From Arthrobacter antibioticus (lineage in GTDB: Bacteria > Actinomycetota > Actinomycetes > Actinomycetales > Micrococcaceae), in assembly GCF_030063205.1 (NCBI RefSeq), contig NZ_JASISQ010000009.1, positions 62,001 to 126,000 on the forward strand: a DNA stretch of 64,000 nt, in the 5' to 3' direction. The notes under the pieces were generated by a model that was not told the DNA's origin, ran no database searches, and worked only from the letters and a program-made list of their open reading frames with translations. Position 1 is the stretch's first letter; the number at the start of each line of letters is the position of its first letter. A program made the translations under genes and the position numbers. Positions 27,304 to 36,924 of the stretch are shown in pieces.

Positions 27304-28341
27304 TTAGGGCGCTGAGTCAACCACGGTGGTGCGGATGGTTGTCCAGCCGATCGTTGCCCCGGCCGGTACCGAGCCCATGGCTTCCAGAGCAACCTGCCGT
27401 TCTCCAATTAACTGGCCCGTGGCCGAGTCGATGATGATGTCTTGGCGAACGTTTGATGCGCCTTCAACCCGGCCGATTGCCACCCCGCGTTGGCCGTCCA
27501 ATGTTGCTTGGTTGTCGGTGACGGAAACCCCTGGAATGAGTGATGCGGCCTTGTAAAGTGCCGCACGCAAATCTGCAGGTACTAGGCCAGTGCGTAGCAG
27601 GTCAGCAATCCAGACGAGCGCTTCGCCGTCAAGGGACTGGCCGGCACCAAGGGTCTTTAGATAGATGTCGTTGAGCAACATGCGCGGGTCCCTGGAGTAT
27701 CCGGCCAGTTCCTTTTCACTGGGTAAAGTGCTGGGCGACCCGTAAAAGGCGCCGTTGGCAGCCCTGAGGTGCTCGGAGGTGTCCCCGATGTCCTTCGCTT
27801 GCTCCAAGGCAGTTTCCTTGGCCTGCGCGCTAAAGAATGTGGTGGGTACGCGACCCGAGCGGTCCCAGACCCATTCCTGGTCACGGTCTGCGGGCACGTA
27901 GATGGACATCTTCTCGGTGTCCAGCCAGGACACAGGTGTACCGGCCACGAATTTATCGCCCTCCGCTACTGCCGGGGTTGATTCAGACAACCATAGGTTG
28001 GTGCTGTCAATCTTCAGGTATTGCCCCGGCGCCAACACCGGGTCCGTGCTGTTGATGGCCAGCTTGGCTGCGTTGTTCAAAACTTCGGCTGCCTCGGCGC
28101 TGGCAGCTCCCCGCCAGCCTGCCAAACCAATCACGTTCCCACCCACCAGAGCCGTGACAAGTCCCAGCGTTGCTGCTGTCATCAAAGTGATGCGCAAGGC
28201 CTTCCGGGGACGGCGTTTGCTTTTCTTGACACCCCCAGGGGCGATGCGATGGAGCAGCTGATCACGGCCGCTGTCGATCACTGAATCCTTGACGATTGGA
28301 ATGTCGTTACGCATTTCACGCAGTAGCTTGAGCTCGTCCAT
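27304..28341 (-). CDS. Membrane-anchored anti-sigma-like protein (CU044_5270 type)
   Basis: This 345-residue protein has a cytoplasmic N-terminus of about 45 residues, one membrane segment (ITLMTAATLGLVTALVGGNVIGLAG) and a large extracytoplasmic domain. It overlaps the ECF sigma gene by 26 bases. The arrangement is that of a sigma factor and its cognate membrane partner in Actinobacteria, which holds the sigma factor until a signal arrives. No zinc HxxxCxxC motif is visible. Confidence 0.75.
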   Translation of the reverse strand: MDELKLLREMRNDIPIVKDSVIDSGRDQLLHRIAPGGVKKSKRRPRKALRITLMTAATLGLVTALVGGNVIGLAGWRGAASAEAAEVLNNAAKLAINSTDPVLAPGQYLKIDSTNLWLSESTPAVAEGDKFVAGTPVSWLDTEKMSIYVPADRDQEWVWDRSGRVPTTFFSAQAKETALEQAKDIGDTSEHLRAANGAFYGSPSTLPSEKELAGYSRDPRMLLNDIYLKTLGAGQSLDGEALVWIADLLRTGLVPADLRAALYKAASLIPGVSVTDNQATLDGQRGVAIGRVEGASNVRQDIIIDSATGQLIGERQVALEAMGSVPAGATIGWTTIRTTVVDSAP

Positions 28342-28903
28342 GCTCTGCCTCCTCAGTGTCGTTTCGGAAAGGGCCGGCGGCGTCCTTCAGGATGCGGCGG
28401 GCCCGGTTGAGTCGTGACCTCACAGTGCCGATCGGCACCTTTGTTGCCTCGGCAATGCCCTCATAGCTCAGCTCCGCCCAGGCGAAAAGAAGGATGCATT
28501 CCCTATCAGCTGCAGAGAGTGCGCGCAGCGCACCGGCCATGGCCGAGGCGGCTACCGCAGCGTCCAGCCGCTCGGCAATCCTGTCAGTGCTGTCCACATA
28601 GGAATCACGGCCAGAGGACTTTGCCAGGACTTTGAGGTTTTTCGCCTCGGCCCTGTGGTGTGTGCGCAGCAGGTTCGTTGCGATGCCAAATAGCCAAGGC
28701 CTGGCATCCTCGCGTGCTTGGTCGAAGGAGTCCCGCCGCTCAAAGGCAACGAGGAAGGTTTCGGCCATAACGTCTTCGGCTGCCGATTCACCGGCGCGGC
28801 GGGCGGCGTACCTGTGGATCATGCGTGCGTATTTGTCGTAGAGCTCGGTGAAGGCCTGAGGGCTCTCACGGGATCTGCGAATGATGTCGGCGTCTGTAGT
28901 CAC
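28316..28903 (-). CDS. ECF-type RNA polymerase sigma factor
   Basis: This 195-residue sigma-70 family ECF factor begins at GTG 28903. Region 2 reads YDKYARMIHRYAARRAGE then AEDVMAETFLVAFERRDSF; region 4 reads LSAADRECILLFAWAELSYEGIAEATKVPIGTVRSRLNRARRIL. The overlapping downstream gene encodes its probable membrane regulator. Target promoters cannot be identified here. Confidence 0.9.
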   Translation of the reverse strand: MTTDADIIRRSRESPQAFTELYDKYARMIHRYAARRAGESAAEDVMAETFLVAFERRDSFDQAREDARPWLFGIATNLLRTHHRAEAKNLKVLAKSSGRDSYVDSTDRIAERLDAAVAASAMAGALRALSAADRECILLFAWAELSYEGIAEATKVPIGTVRSRLNRARRILKDAAGPFRNDTEEAEHGRAQATA

Positions 28904-29495
28904 ACTATGTATTGCCCATTGGGAGGAAAAGAGTTCACGGAGAAATGGAAACCTTCAGAATATTGTCCAGGAAACGGATGGACAGGGCCGCCGAATTGAC
29001 ATCAGGTGGTTGGGCGATGGGACGAGAGCGCACTAGCCCCGGTCGCGCCTCAACCCTAGCAAAGAGGCCATTCCCAAGATTCCTAACCACTGTCATCATC
29101 TCCGTCTGCACAAACTTCAGCACTTAGATGACCAGTCGTCCGTACCCGTGGGAGGACACCTCGATGGCAACTAAAATGCCATCCATGACCGTAAGGCGTG
29201 TCTCACACATACGTTTAAAGTTGTCCCGTAAGCCGGTCCGCCAACGGACGTATCTGCTGCTGAGCTGCTGCCTTGTCAGCGGTGGCTAATGAAGTGTCCG
29301 TATAGGGTGTCCGGTGAGCTGTCCGGTGCGCGGGCGTCATACGCTACAGGGTAAATGGCTTTGGGTGACGTTCATCTGGGTGGGGGAGTGGTCTGGCCTG
29401 TCTCGATTCTAGGGGACCAGCGGTACAGTGGTTGGCGATAAGCGCATGGTCATTTCATGCCCTGGATTTCTATCGCCGACCCGCCTCGACAAGAT
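28904..29495. other. Intergenic stretch without a gene
   Basis: About 590 bases contain only short doubtful frames. It should include the promoter of the ECF pair. The sequence around 29.22-29.33 kb has several GTCC-rich direct repeats (GTCCGTATAGGGTGTCCGGTGAGCTGTCCGG in pieces), possibly old transposon-end material next to the resolvase. Confidence 0.4.
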
Positions 29496-30101
29496 TCAAC
29501 TTTGGGTGGTGATCCAGCTTTGGGCGTCGATCTCTGCGATGCGCCGGTAGAGGGTTGCCCGGGACATGCCTAGGTCCCTAGCGACGTGGGTGGCGGATTG
29601 GCCGGCATCGATGAGTCGTCGGGCATTGTCGATCTGGCTATTGGTGAACTGTGGTCGACGTCCGCCGAGGTCTTTGCCGGCGGCGCGGCGTTTGGTCACT
29701 GAATCGGTGATGCGTTCTCGTTTGATGTCTAGCTCCATTTGGGCCAGTGCTGCCATGACGGTGAAGACCATGGAACCCATGGGCGTGCCCGTGTCCACGT
29801 CGCCGCCTCCTAGATTCAACACACGCAGCCCGATTCCGCGCTCCCGGAACCCCTTGGAGAGATCTAGCATGTTAGCGGTGGATCGCCCGAGCCGGTCCAG
29901 GGTCGTGATCACGAGGGTATCGCCCTCGTGGAGGGCTTTGAGGGCTTTATCGAATCTTGGTCGGTTGGCTCTGGCGCCGCTGACTCCGTGGTCGGTGTAG
30001 AGGTCATCGCGGCGCACCCCGGCGCCGAGTAGGTCAGTGATTTGCCGGTCGGCGTCCTGTGCGCTGGTCGATACGCGTGCGTACCCGATGAGCTTGCCCA
30101 T
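29496..30101 (-). CDS. Serine resolvase 1 (TnpR/Hin family)
   Basis: This 201-residue site-specific recombinase has the catalytic serine in YARVSTSAQD (Ser 10). Arginines are in DRLGRSTANML, and the family stretch MAALAQMELDIKRERI is followed by a C-terminal helix-turn-helix (SATHVARDLGMSRATLYRRI). Its length is that of a Tn3-type resolvase. No transposase gene is linked to it in the window. The 140 bp upstream of its start carry a res-like site. Matching crossover sites at five other places suggest it has shaped this plasmid. Confidence 0.9.
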   Translation of the reverse strand: MGKLIGYARVSTSAQDADRQITDLLGAGVRRDDLYTDHGVSGARANRPRFDKALKALHEGDTLVITTLDRLGRSTANMLDLSKGFRERGIGLRVLNLGGGDVDTGTPMGSMVFTVMAALAQMELDIKRERITDSVTKRRAAGKDLGGRRPQFTNSQIDNARRLIDAGQSATHVARDLGMSRATLYRRIAEIDAQSWITTQS

Positions 30102-30114
30102 TTATCGTCTCCAA

Positions 30115-30254
30115 AGTGTCGCGCAACAGTGGTTGCCTACCGCAATCCCAGCCCTTGCTTGTAAGACATAGTAGCAAGACAGTGAAAACGTTGAATTGCT
30201 CGGGAACTTAAAGTGTCTCGATCGGCTGTCTTGTATCCCTAGGGTTAGGGGACG
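30115..30254 (+). other. res site of resolvase 1 (S2)
   Basis: The segment upstream of the resolvase starts AGTGTCGCGCAACAGTGG and ends in the crossover-like part TGTCTTGTATCCC (30227-30239), TA, GGGTTAGGGGACG (30242-30254). An extra half-site TGTCTCGATCGGC lies at 30214-30226. The crossover part lies at the end away from the resolvase gene, as in Tn3-type res sites. The 141-bp copy at 1983-2123 is its homologue. Confidence 0.75.
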
Positions 30255-30525
30255 CTGAATTTGCCCGCATGTAAAGGTGGATGCGATAGCAACTGTTCTG
30301 CACCAAGCTGGTCAATTGGTCTAGGCAGGCTTAGTCGACAGTGTGGACTGTAATTTTGTTGACCCGTGGGGCGGTCCATTTTAATGACGAGGAAATATGG
30401 AGTCATCACCGTTGACGCATGTCGTTTGAGGCTTCATAGTCAAGTAGGACGTGCGTGCTCATACTTCGAGGACTAGTGCAGGTCGCTTAGGTCCTGCGCC
30501 ATCATTCCAAACAACGGAGTTATCA

Positions 30526-32679
30526 GTGACACTGCCTAGTACCGATGAAGAACCTGTCGTTTCTGAGGAGCTCGCCGATTACCGGATCACCATCAGGAAC
30601 TGCAACAGCATCGGTGAAGCGATAATTTCGCTTCGCTCTGGATCGTTGAACATCAAGTACGGTCCCAATGGGCTCGGCAAGAGCACTATCGCGCGCGCGC
30701 TAGCTCTGGGCGCTGCAGACGGCGGAAGCCTCGAGGAGCTGACGCCTTTTAAGCACAGAGCCGCAGAGGAGGGGCTCAGGCCCGAGGTCGACGGTGCTGA
30801 GTTAATCGGTTCGGTATTGACATTCAACGACGACTACGTGTCTCAGTTCGTTTTCCAACGCGACGAAGTGCTGAAGAACAGCTTTGAGATATTTATCAAT
30901 ACGGATGAGTACAAACAAGGGCTCAAGGACATCGCGACGATGTTTGTAGCACTCAAAGACACGTTCACTGAAGAAGCGGAATTTGACGAGGCTCTCATCA
31001 GTTTCGGGGAATTGCGAGACGCCTTCAACGTGACCAAAGGCGGCGCGCTGGCTAAGACGAGCAAGGCGCTCAAAGCCTTCGGTGTTGGAGGCAAGATTAA
31101 GAACATTCCGACACCACTCCTCGGCTACAAGGGTTTCATCGACAGCGCCAATCCAGCTAATTGGATCACCTGGCAGTCGAAGGGAAAAGAATTCCTAGAA
31201 CTCTCGGACAATTGCCCTTTCTGCTCTGTAGAGAGTGTTGACAAGGCAACCGCCACTCAAGTCTCCGTGGAATACGAGTCAGCAGCTGTCAAGAACATGA
31301 GCGCGCTCCGAATCGCCATTAACAAGCTTGGGCGCTATATTGAGCCAACCTACCTTGAGCAACTCGAGGAATTGACTACATCCCTCAAAGAGATGACGCC
31401 AGAACAGACCACGTTCCTAGTGACACTTCGAAGCCAGATCGAAACGCTCCTGCGCAAGCTCTCGGATGTTCGGGCACTTTCATTCCACGCCCTTCGGGAC
31501 GAAAGCAACGTAGCGGACGTCCTCGATGAACTAAAGATAGACCTTAAACTCCTCCATGCACTGAACTCTGAGGCCACAGTCTCAGTCGTGGAGCTCATCA
31601 ACGGCAAGTTGGACCAGGTCGGAGCGCAAATAGGTGATGTCAAGCGTCGAATCGGCGAACAAAATACGCGAGTTGCCAAGCTCATTCGGGAGAACCAGAA
31701 AGCGATCAACGGCTTCCTTACCTCTGCTGGTTACCGATATTCAGTTCGCATCGAAGCAAATGGGGATTCCTACAGAATGCTTCTCGAGCACGAGGACGCC
31801 CCTGGACACTTAGAGTCAGCTGCAAGCCACCTCAGCTACGGTGAAAAGAACGCCTTCGCCCTCGTACTATTCATGCACCATGTTCAGCGAGCTAAACCCG
31901 ATCTCGTCGTTTTAGATGACCCAATCTCCAGCTTTGACAAGACGAAGAAATTCGCTATTCTCCATCAGCTTTTCCAGGGCAAAAATAGTCTCCGCAATAC
32001 CACATCACTTTTGTTGACTCACGACATCGAGCCTGCTATCGACATGGTTAGGTCCGGGACAGCGGGTAAATTCCGCGAAGTTGCACCAGTCGTCCACTTC
32101 CTCGTTGGTAAGTCCGGCACTGTAACGGAGCTTCCCATCGAGAGTGCAGACATCAAGACCTTCTCGCAGGTTTGTGAAACCAATATTGCCTCCTCCAGCG
32201 ATCCCATCATCAAATGTATCTACCTTCGTAGGTTCTTTGAAATCCATGGCTCCCGCGGTGCTGGGTATGAGCTTTTGTCAAACCTTGTCCACTTGCGGAA
32301 CGTGCCTATCCGAAAGTCGATGGCCGTAGGTGATGTTGAGTTGACAATGGAAGAAATGGATAGGGCAACCAAAGAAATTCAGGAATATATTACCGAATTT
32401 GACTACGCAAAGTTACTGTCAGAGCTCAGGGACACTGAAGCGCTAGCGGCACGGTTCCACGGTACTGATGTCGGCTATGAGAAGGTCCAACTATTCAGGA
32501 TTATGTCCACGCTGCACCCTGTCGCTCTAAAAGGCGACGACGTGTTTACGAAGTTCGTCAATGAGACTTACCACATTGAGAACGAATACGTTATGCAGCT
32601 GAACCCTAGAGACTTCGACGCTGTACCGGAATACGTGATCGCTTCGTGCACCGCCCTGCTGAGCAAGGTCGAAGCTTAA
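30526..32679 (+). CDS. AAA ATPase with zinc-hook (AAA_13 / RloC-like architecture)
   Basis: This protein of about 717 residues starts at GTG 30526 behind GGAG (frame open to 30451). It has an SMC/Rad50-like plan: Walker A GPNGLGKST near residue 50, a coiled-coil middle with a CPFC zinc hook near residue 230, signature LSYGEKNAFALVLFM, Walker B LVVLDDPISSFD and a late FVNETYHIENEYVMQLNP. RloC and PrrC anticodon nucleases share this plan, but the RloC C-terminal nuclease motif is not evident. It is the only gene between sites S2 and S3 and is a candidate defence ATPase. Confidence 0.8.
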   Translation: MTLPSTDEEPVVSEELADYRITIRNCNSIGEAIISLRSGSLNIKYGPNGLGKSTIARALALGAADGGSLEELTPFKHRAAEEGLRPEVDGAELIGSVLTFNDDYVSQFVFQRDEVLKNSFEIFINTDEYKQGLKDIATMFVALKDTFTEEAEFDEALISFGELRDAFNVTKGGALAKTSKALKAFGVGGKIKNIPTPLLGYKGFIDSANPANWITWQSKGKEFLELSDNCPFCSVESVDKATATQVSVEYESAAVKNMSALRIAINKLGRYIEPTYLEQLEELTTSLKEMTPEQTTFLVTLRSQIETLLRKLSDVRALSFHALRDESNVADVLDELKIDLKLLHALNSEATVSVVELINGKLDQVGAQIGDVKRRIGEQNTRVAKLIRENQKAINGFLTSAGYRYSVRIEANGDSYRMLLEHEDAPGHLESAASHLSYGEKNAFALVLFMHHVQRAKPDLVVLDDPISSFDKTKKFAILHQLFQGKNSLRNTTSLLLTHDIEPAIDMVRSGTAGKFREVAPVVHFLVGKSGTVTELPIESADIKTFSQVCETNIASSSDPIIKCIYLRRFFEIHGSRGAGYELLSNLVHLRNVPIRKSMAVGDVELTMEEMDRATKEIQEYITEFDYAKLLSELRDTEALAARFHGTDVGYEKVQLFRIMSTLHPVALKGDDVFTKFVNETYHIENEYVMQLNPRDFDAVPEYVIASCTALLSKVEA

Positions 32680-32859
32680 CTTACCCGATGTCCGTGTCTC
32701 CTGCCGACACCTACTCTGAAGTTCTTTATGCGCGTTCTTCAGTGGGCGAGGATTGGGTCCCGCTGCAGGCCAAGTCCTGGTGATAATGACACGGGGCTCA
32801 ACTATGCTTCTAGGCAGGCGTCGGCGGGGGGCGCGCGTGTCATAGCGTGTTCGGCACAA

Positions 32860-32903
32860 TGTCTTATAACCTATGTGTCTTGTATCCCATAGGTTTCGAG
32901 ACG
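32860..32903 (+). other. Crossover-like site S3
   Basis: Accessory half-site TGTCTTATAACC lies at 32860-32871. It is followed by TGTCTTGTATCCC (32876-32888), central AT, and AGGTTTCGAGACG (32891-32903). The core is 28 bp with the shape of a serine-resolvase site I (13-2-13) and the same orientation as S2 and S4. Confidence 0.65.
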
Positions 32904-32964
32904 GTCAATCAGTAGCTACTGACACAGAAATGTAGATTGAGTCTCAGGCGCCTACAGCTCGCCC

Positions 32965-34326
32965 CTATTCATTTTTGTGGTTGTTCTGTATCCATTGCAA
33001 AGCATCTGAGAGAGTAAGAAGGCCCATTGATGACCTGAGGTATTCTCGAACCGCAGGTTTGTGTCCTGGATGGTCGATTGCGTGGCGGAGCAATACGTAC
33101 AAGGCGGTTGTATCGAGGATCAGGCCCTTCTCAGCAGCGAAAGGAAGGATCTCGTCCTCACGGAGGATGGTGCTACGGACGTAAGGATCCTTTTCGATCT
33201 CGCGATTTAGTAGGTACCACTGACCCGGGATGCGTACAGGCTTTTCTTCGAAGACAAATTTAGTCACGTACCCTTGCAGCGCTGTTATTTTGCCGCCTTT
33301 TGCGTTTCCACGGACCCCGGTAGCCTCACCGAGGACCAGCCATTGAGAGTCATCCGAGTCCGAAATCCTGAAATCTTCACGGCGTTCTTTCTCGTCCCAT
33401 TCCAGATCCATGTCCCTGACTGTGAATCCTAATTCTTCCAAAGCATCACGAAGAGCGTCTTGCAGCGGGTCATCTTGCCCGGATAGGAGTTGCCGGCTTC
33501 CTGATGAGGCTACTTCTCGGGCAGCTTCCAGCTCGGATTCAAGGGTCTTGAGAACGGCATCGAATTTCGTCTTCGCTTCTTCAAACCTAGTTGTTTCGTC
33601 AGCAATTTTTCCAGCGATGGCTGTCTCACCCGCTGAGTACCATTCAGGGGAAGCCCACCAGTCAGGAATCCCTGGGAACTTCGTGGAATCGCGTCGACGC
33701 CAGTTCACGAACGCAGCTGTGATCCAGGGCCGTAATGTACTGACCTCGCTTGGAACAAACCACACTTCACCTCGCCCGGGCATATTAAGGCTTCCGGCTA
33801 AGACAAGTCCCTGAGGACCAATGGCGAAGCTGTCCAAATCGACACCTTCAGGGACCTCGCCGGGATTCATCAACCCCGTTTGAGTGGGACGGCTCTCCGC
33901 TGCTTGAATAAGAGATTCACGCAGTTCACGGTCTAACCCTTGTCGGACTGAGACTTCGTGCCCTGCGACTCCCCATTCGAGCCTTAATGTGACAGGATCC
34001 TCGGTCTGATTCAGAGCCTTGACGCGGTCTAGGGTTCCGTAACTGCCGTACCTTGTGCTGGGCAGTACATTGAAAATATACAGGTGCTCTGCCGCTCTGC
34101 TATATGACCGAGGGGTACCAAATCCACCGCTCGCAATCAGGTGCTCTCTAATCGTGATGAGAGCATCCCATTCATTCTGATCAACTTCAGCGAGGTCGGC
34201 AATTACTCTTACTGTTCCAGGTAAGTCCCCTTCACCATTTACTCGCTCAGCAAACCCCTTACTATCATCGAGGATTAGGATTCGCGGGTATTCGCGACGG
34301 TTTGCGACTGCGTGTGTAACTGGCAA
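32965..34326 (-). CDS. Possible PD-(D/E)XK-like nuclease
   Basis: This 453-residue protein starts at TTG 34326 behind GGAAG. The N-terminal half has no recognised domain. Near residues 300-345 the pattern LRDALEELGFTVRDMD, then EDFRIS and WLVLGEATGVRG, resembles a PD-(D/E)XK core in which the usual ExK reads EAT. A coiled segment lies before it. It is the only gene between sites S3 and S4. A role in defence is inferred from its neighbours. Confidence 0.55.
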   Translation of the reverse strand: MPVTHAVANRREYPRILILDDSKGFAERVNGEGDLPGTVRVIADLAEVDQNEWDALITIREHLIASGGFGTPRSYSRAAEHLYIFNVLPSTRYGSYGTLDRVKALNQTEDPVTLRLEWGVAGHEVSVRQGLDRELRESLIQAAESRPTQTGLMNPGEVPEGVDLDSFAIGPQGLVLAGSLNMPGRGEVWFVPSEVSTLRPWITAAFVNWRRRDSTKFPGIPDWWASPEWYSAGETAIAGKIADETTRFEEAKTKFDAVLKTLESELEAAREVASSGSRQLLSGQDDPLQDALRDALEELGFTVRDMDLEWDEKERREDFRISDSDDSQWLVLGEATGVRGNAKGGKITALQGYVTKFVFEEKPVRIPGQWYLLNREIEKDPYVRSTILREDEILPFAAEKGLILDTTALYVLLRHAIDHPGHKPAVREYLRSSMGLLTLSDALQWIQNNHKNE

Positions 34327-34588
34327 TGATCTTCCAATCTAGATGAGAGGCTCAGGTCTTTGGAGGCTCACTTGGGCGGTTCAAAACACACTTTTTGGCC
34401 ATTCGGCCGCGGGAGAGGGTTACATTCTGTCCACAGCTCTGGCTCAAATCTAACCCGATGTAAAAATCATAGAGGAACGTCCATAGACAGCTCCCCATTC
34501 AGGTCGGAAAAGTGGTGAATGACAGTACTCGAACCTGTGCAAGAGTCTTTTGGAAATAGGGACGGTCCATTCGTGGGATCGTGATAAC

Positions 34589-34632
34589 TGTCTCATAACC
34601 GAGGTGTCTCGAAACCCATGGGATACGAGACA
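34589..34632 (+). other. Crossover-like site S4 (best palindrome)
   Basis: Accessory half-site TGTCTCATAACC (34589-34600) is followed by GAGG. Then come TGTCTCGAAACCC (34605-34617), AT, and GGGATACGAGACA (34620-34632). The two 13-bp arms match at 11 of 13 positions when inverted. This is the clearest 28-bp crossover-like site in the window. Confidence 0.7.
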
Positions 34633-34746
34633 ACTGGGTCTGCCCAAGAATTAGTTGACAGGGTCGGCGGGCAATATGGATCGCGCCTCTGTTTGGACCC
34701 CAGGCCGATAAGCTCAGGTGCATTCGAGAACGAACCGGGGAGAACA

Positions 34747-35649
34747 ATGAGCGGCATGTCTGCTGGATTCTACAAAAAGAAGATGCCCGAGAAATGGCGG
34801 CGGCACTTCATGCTGTATCGCGCCAAGGTCAGCATCTATCTCGATACTCCGGATTTCGGCCTGCCACTCATGATCGATACCTCGGAAATAATGAGCTTTT
34901 TACCCCACGATATTAACCGGTCATCTTTCGTAGGCAAGATTGGACCGGTCAAGCCCGGTGCTGAGGCGCTCTGGATTGAAGCCGCACTTCCCGAAGGAAC
35001 GCCATCGCGCCCAACTGCTCGGCGCATCGGGGCCATGGTCCATCAAAGCCAAGTGCGAACCAACGTGATGCGTGAGGCGTGGACAGATGCAGATAACGAA
35101 TATCGGGTCGAAATGTATGTGCGAGACAAAGATAACCTTTCGGTGAAGCTCGAACCGGACGTTCGATTCAGGCTCAATGCCAATGGCTTTCTGGATGGGG
35201 TGGAGTTCATCTCCTACGGGCCGAAGGGCAGCGCTGTTTTAGGACCTGACTATGCTGGCATGAGTTCATCCGTTACCGAGTACGGAACGACAGACCCTGA
35301 TAAGTCAGGGGCATTGGAAGTGATGAACAGGGTTTTCTTTGCACTCGCTCTGATGAATTGCCGCAATGTGGAGCTCCGGGCGCGCGCCGGCGCAAAGGGT
35401 GCGCGGGGCGCTACGGCGACCGGTGACGCGTTCCACGAGGTCGTCATTGATGGCAAAACCAGAGCCTCAAAAAATTCCGACGCCAGCTCTGGTGACACAA
35501 ACAGAAATCACCTTGCCCGGGGCCATTTCAAGACCTTCACTGAGGAAGCGCCTCTGCTGGGAAAACACGTGGGCACCTATTGGTGGGGCTGGCAGGTCAG
35601 GGGTCAAGAAGGCAAAGGAACAGTCGAGAAGGTCTTCACCCTCAAGTAG
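34747..35649 (+). CDS. Hypothetical protein, 300 residues
   Basis: Start ATG 34747 follows GGGGAGAACA; the longer frame begins inside site S4 and is not used. The protein has a conserved-looking C-terminal part (NHLARGHFKTFTEEAPLLGKHVGTYWWGWQVRG) seen in uncharacterised phage- and plasmid-borne proteins. The N-terminus is basic. The gene ends before a strong terminator. Function unknown. Confidence 0.65.
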   Translation: MSGMSAGFYKKKMPEKWRRHFMLYRAKVSIYLDTPDFGLPLMIDTSEIMSFLPHDINRSSFVGKIGPVKPGAEALWIEAALPEGTPSRPTARRIGAMVHQSQVRTNVMREAWTDADNEYRVEMYVRDKDNLSVKLEPDVRFRLNANGFLDGVEFISYGPKGSAVLGPDYAGMSSSVTEYGTTDPDKSGALEVMNRVFFALALMNCRNVELRARAGAKGARGATATGDAFHEVVIDGKTRASKNSDASSGDTNRNHLARGHFKTFTEEAPLLGKHVGTYWWGWQVRGQEGKGTVEKVFTLK

Positions 35650-35693
35650 CCACCAGCGCAACAGGGGAGGCGAACGGACCTATTCCCAAAACA

Positions 35694-35731
35694 AAAAGCC
35701 CCGCCTGATCCTCGGATCAGGCGGGGCTTTT
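35694..35731. terminator. Bidirectional intrinsic terminator
   Basis: AAAAGCCCCGCCTGATC (35694-35710) pairs perfectly with GATCAGGCGGGGCTTTT (35715-35731) around the loop CTCG. A runs and T runs flank both sides, so it ends the plus gene at 35649 and the minus gene at 35761. Confidence 0.92.
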
Positions 35732-35760
35732 GTGTCAGGCGTCAGAGGTTTCTCAAACTG

Positions 35761-36924
35761 TCAGCCGGCGTCGCCAGCGGTCACAGGCTCCAGGCGCCAA
35801 TCTCGCACTCCGCGGCTCTTGGTGAATTGCCATTCACTGCGGCACTTGTCGCAGAGGATGCGCACGTCATGCTCCCGGAAGCCAGGCGTGTTGTCATGTT
35901 CCTCGATGACTTCACCATCACCACAAGGACACTGGTACGTGTAGATCTCTAGGGACCCTGCGCCCCATCCGGGGGTGTTGCTTGCGGTGTCACTGATCAG
36001 CCCAGTGCGGATACCCAAATCCTCACGTTGATCCGCGGGTGCAACCCCGGCCCACTCTTTGATGGTAGTTAATGCTGCGTCTCGCGCATCGCGGGATGAC
36101 GAGACTTCAGCCAGGATGTCCAGCAAATCCTTGGGAGCGCGAGCGATCCTGTTGGAGCTGTCCCGGACGCCGGCGGCGTAGTCGCCGGTCACGTCGCCGA
36201 CCAGGTCATCGCGACCAGCCTGCTGAATCAGCCACCCATGGAATGAGAACACCTCAGTCGACGGCGCCGGCCGCTCCCAGCGATCAAGGACAGGCTCTCC
36301 GGCGGCACACTGCTCAAGCACTGTTTTGAGGTGAGTCATCCCCGCCGGGCGGTGGTGATGCCCTCGCGGCTTGGGTTGACCAGCGTTGACCATGCGCTTG
36401 ACGTAGTCATGCTCGGTCTCTGAAATGCCGATCATGAGGTTGAGGCCACCCTCTTGCTCCACCATAGGAAGTCCTAGCGCGGCAGCCGCCCAGATCAGTC
36501 GTCCGTTGGTGACATACGAGCAGTGCGGCGCAAGGAATTTCTCTGCGGTGTGTTTCAGGGAGTAGCTGCTCACTTCCGGTGTTTCTCCTGGCGCTATGGG
36601 AGTGAACATGCGCAAGAAGTCCACCAGCAGCGTCAGCTCGATGAAGTCGCTGGTCTGGTTGAAGCTCCACGCCTTGTCTGCGTAATAGCCGGCTTCACCG
36701 AGGATGAAGTCACCACCGTCTGCACCCACGAGAAGGTGGTCTTCGAGGGTGTTGATCAGGTGGCGGGCACTGGTTCGCTCAGCCAGGAATCCCTGGGCAA
36801 AGGGCGACTCAACCTGTCGGAGTGCAGTTGTGTAGTTGATGTCAGTGAATGTTGCCCAGGCGCGAGTATCTTGCTTGATCTTGCGATCGCGGGTTTCACG
36901 GGGGTCGTTAATGTTGGAGCTCAT
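35761..36924 (-). CDS. YozE-domain and zinc-ribbon protein of unknown role
   Basis: This protein of 387 residues starts at ATG 36924. Near the middle FHGWLIQQAGRDDLVGDVTGDY matches the YozE SAM-like domain. The C-terminus has a CxC...CxxC arrangement (CPCGDGEV and ILCDKC) suited to a zinc ribbon. The rest is helical. It converges with the gene at 34747 on the shared terminator. Confidence 0.65.
   Translation of the reverse strand: MSSNINDPRETRDRKIKQDTRAWATFTDINYTTALRQVESPFAQGFLAERTSARHLINTLEDHLLVGADGGDFILGEAGYYADKAWSFNQTSDFIELTLLVDFLRMFTPIAPGETPEVSSYSLKHTAEKFLAPHCSYVTNGRLIWAAAALGLPMVEQEGGLNLMIGISETEHDYVKRMVNAGQPKPRGHHHRPAGMTHLKTVLEQCAAGEPVLDRWERPAPSTEVFSFHGWLIQQAGRDDLVGDVTGDYAAGVRDSSNRIARAPKDLLDILAEVSSSRDARDAALTTIKEWAGVAPADQREDLGIRTGLISDTASNTPGWGAGSLEIYTYQCPCGDGEVIEEHDNTPGFREHDVRILCDKCRSEWQFTKSRGVRDWRLEPVTAGDAG

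Noticed and set aside
25261-29239. A 17-bp identical sequence GTCCCGTAAGCCGGTCC at 25261-25277 and 29223-29239, both in intergenic DNA
   Set aside because: One pair of this length can arise by chance or common ancestry of promoters. No inverted partner or element structure was seen around either copy.
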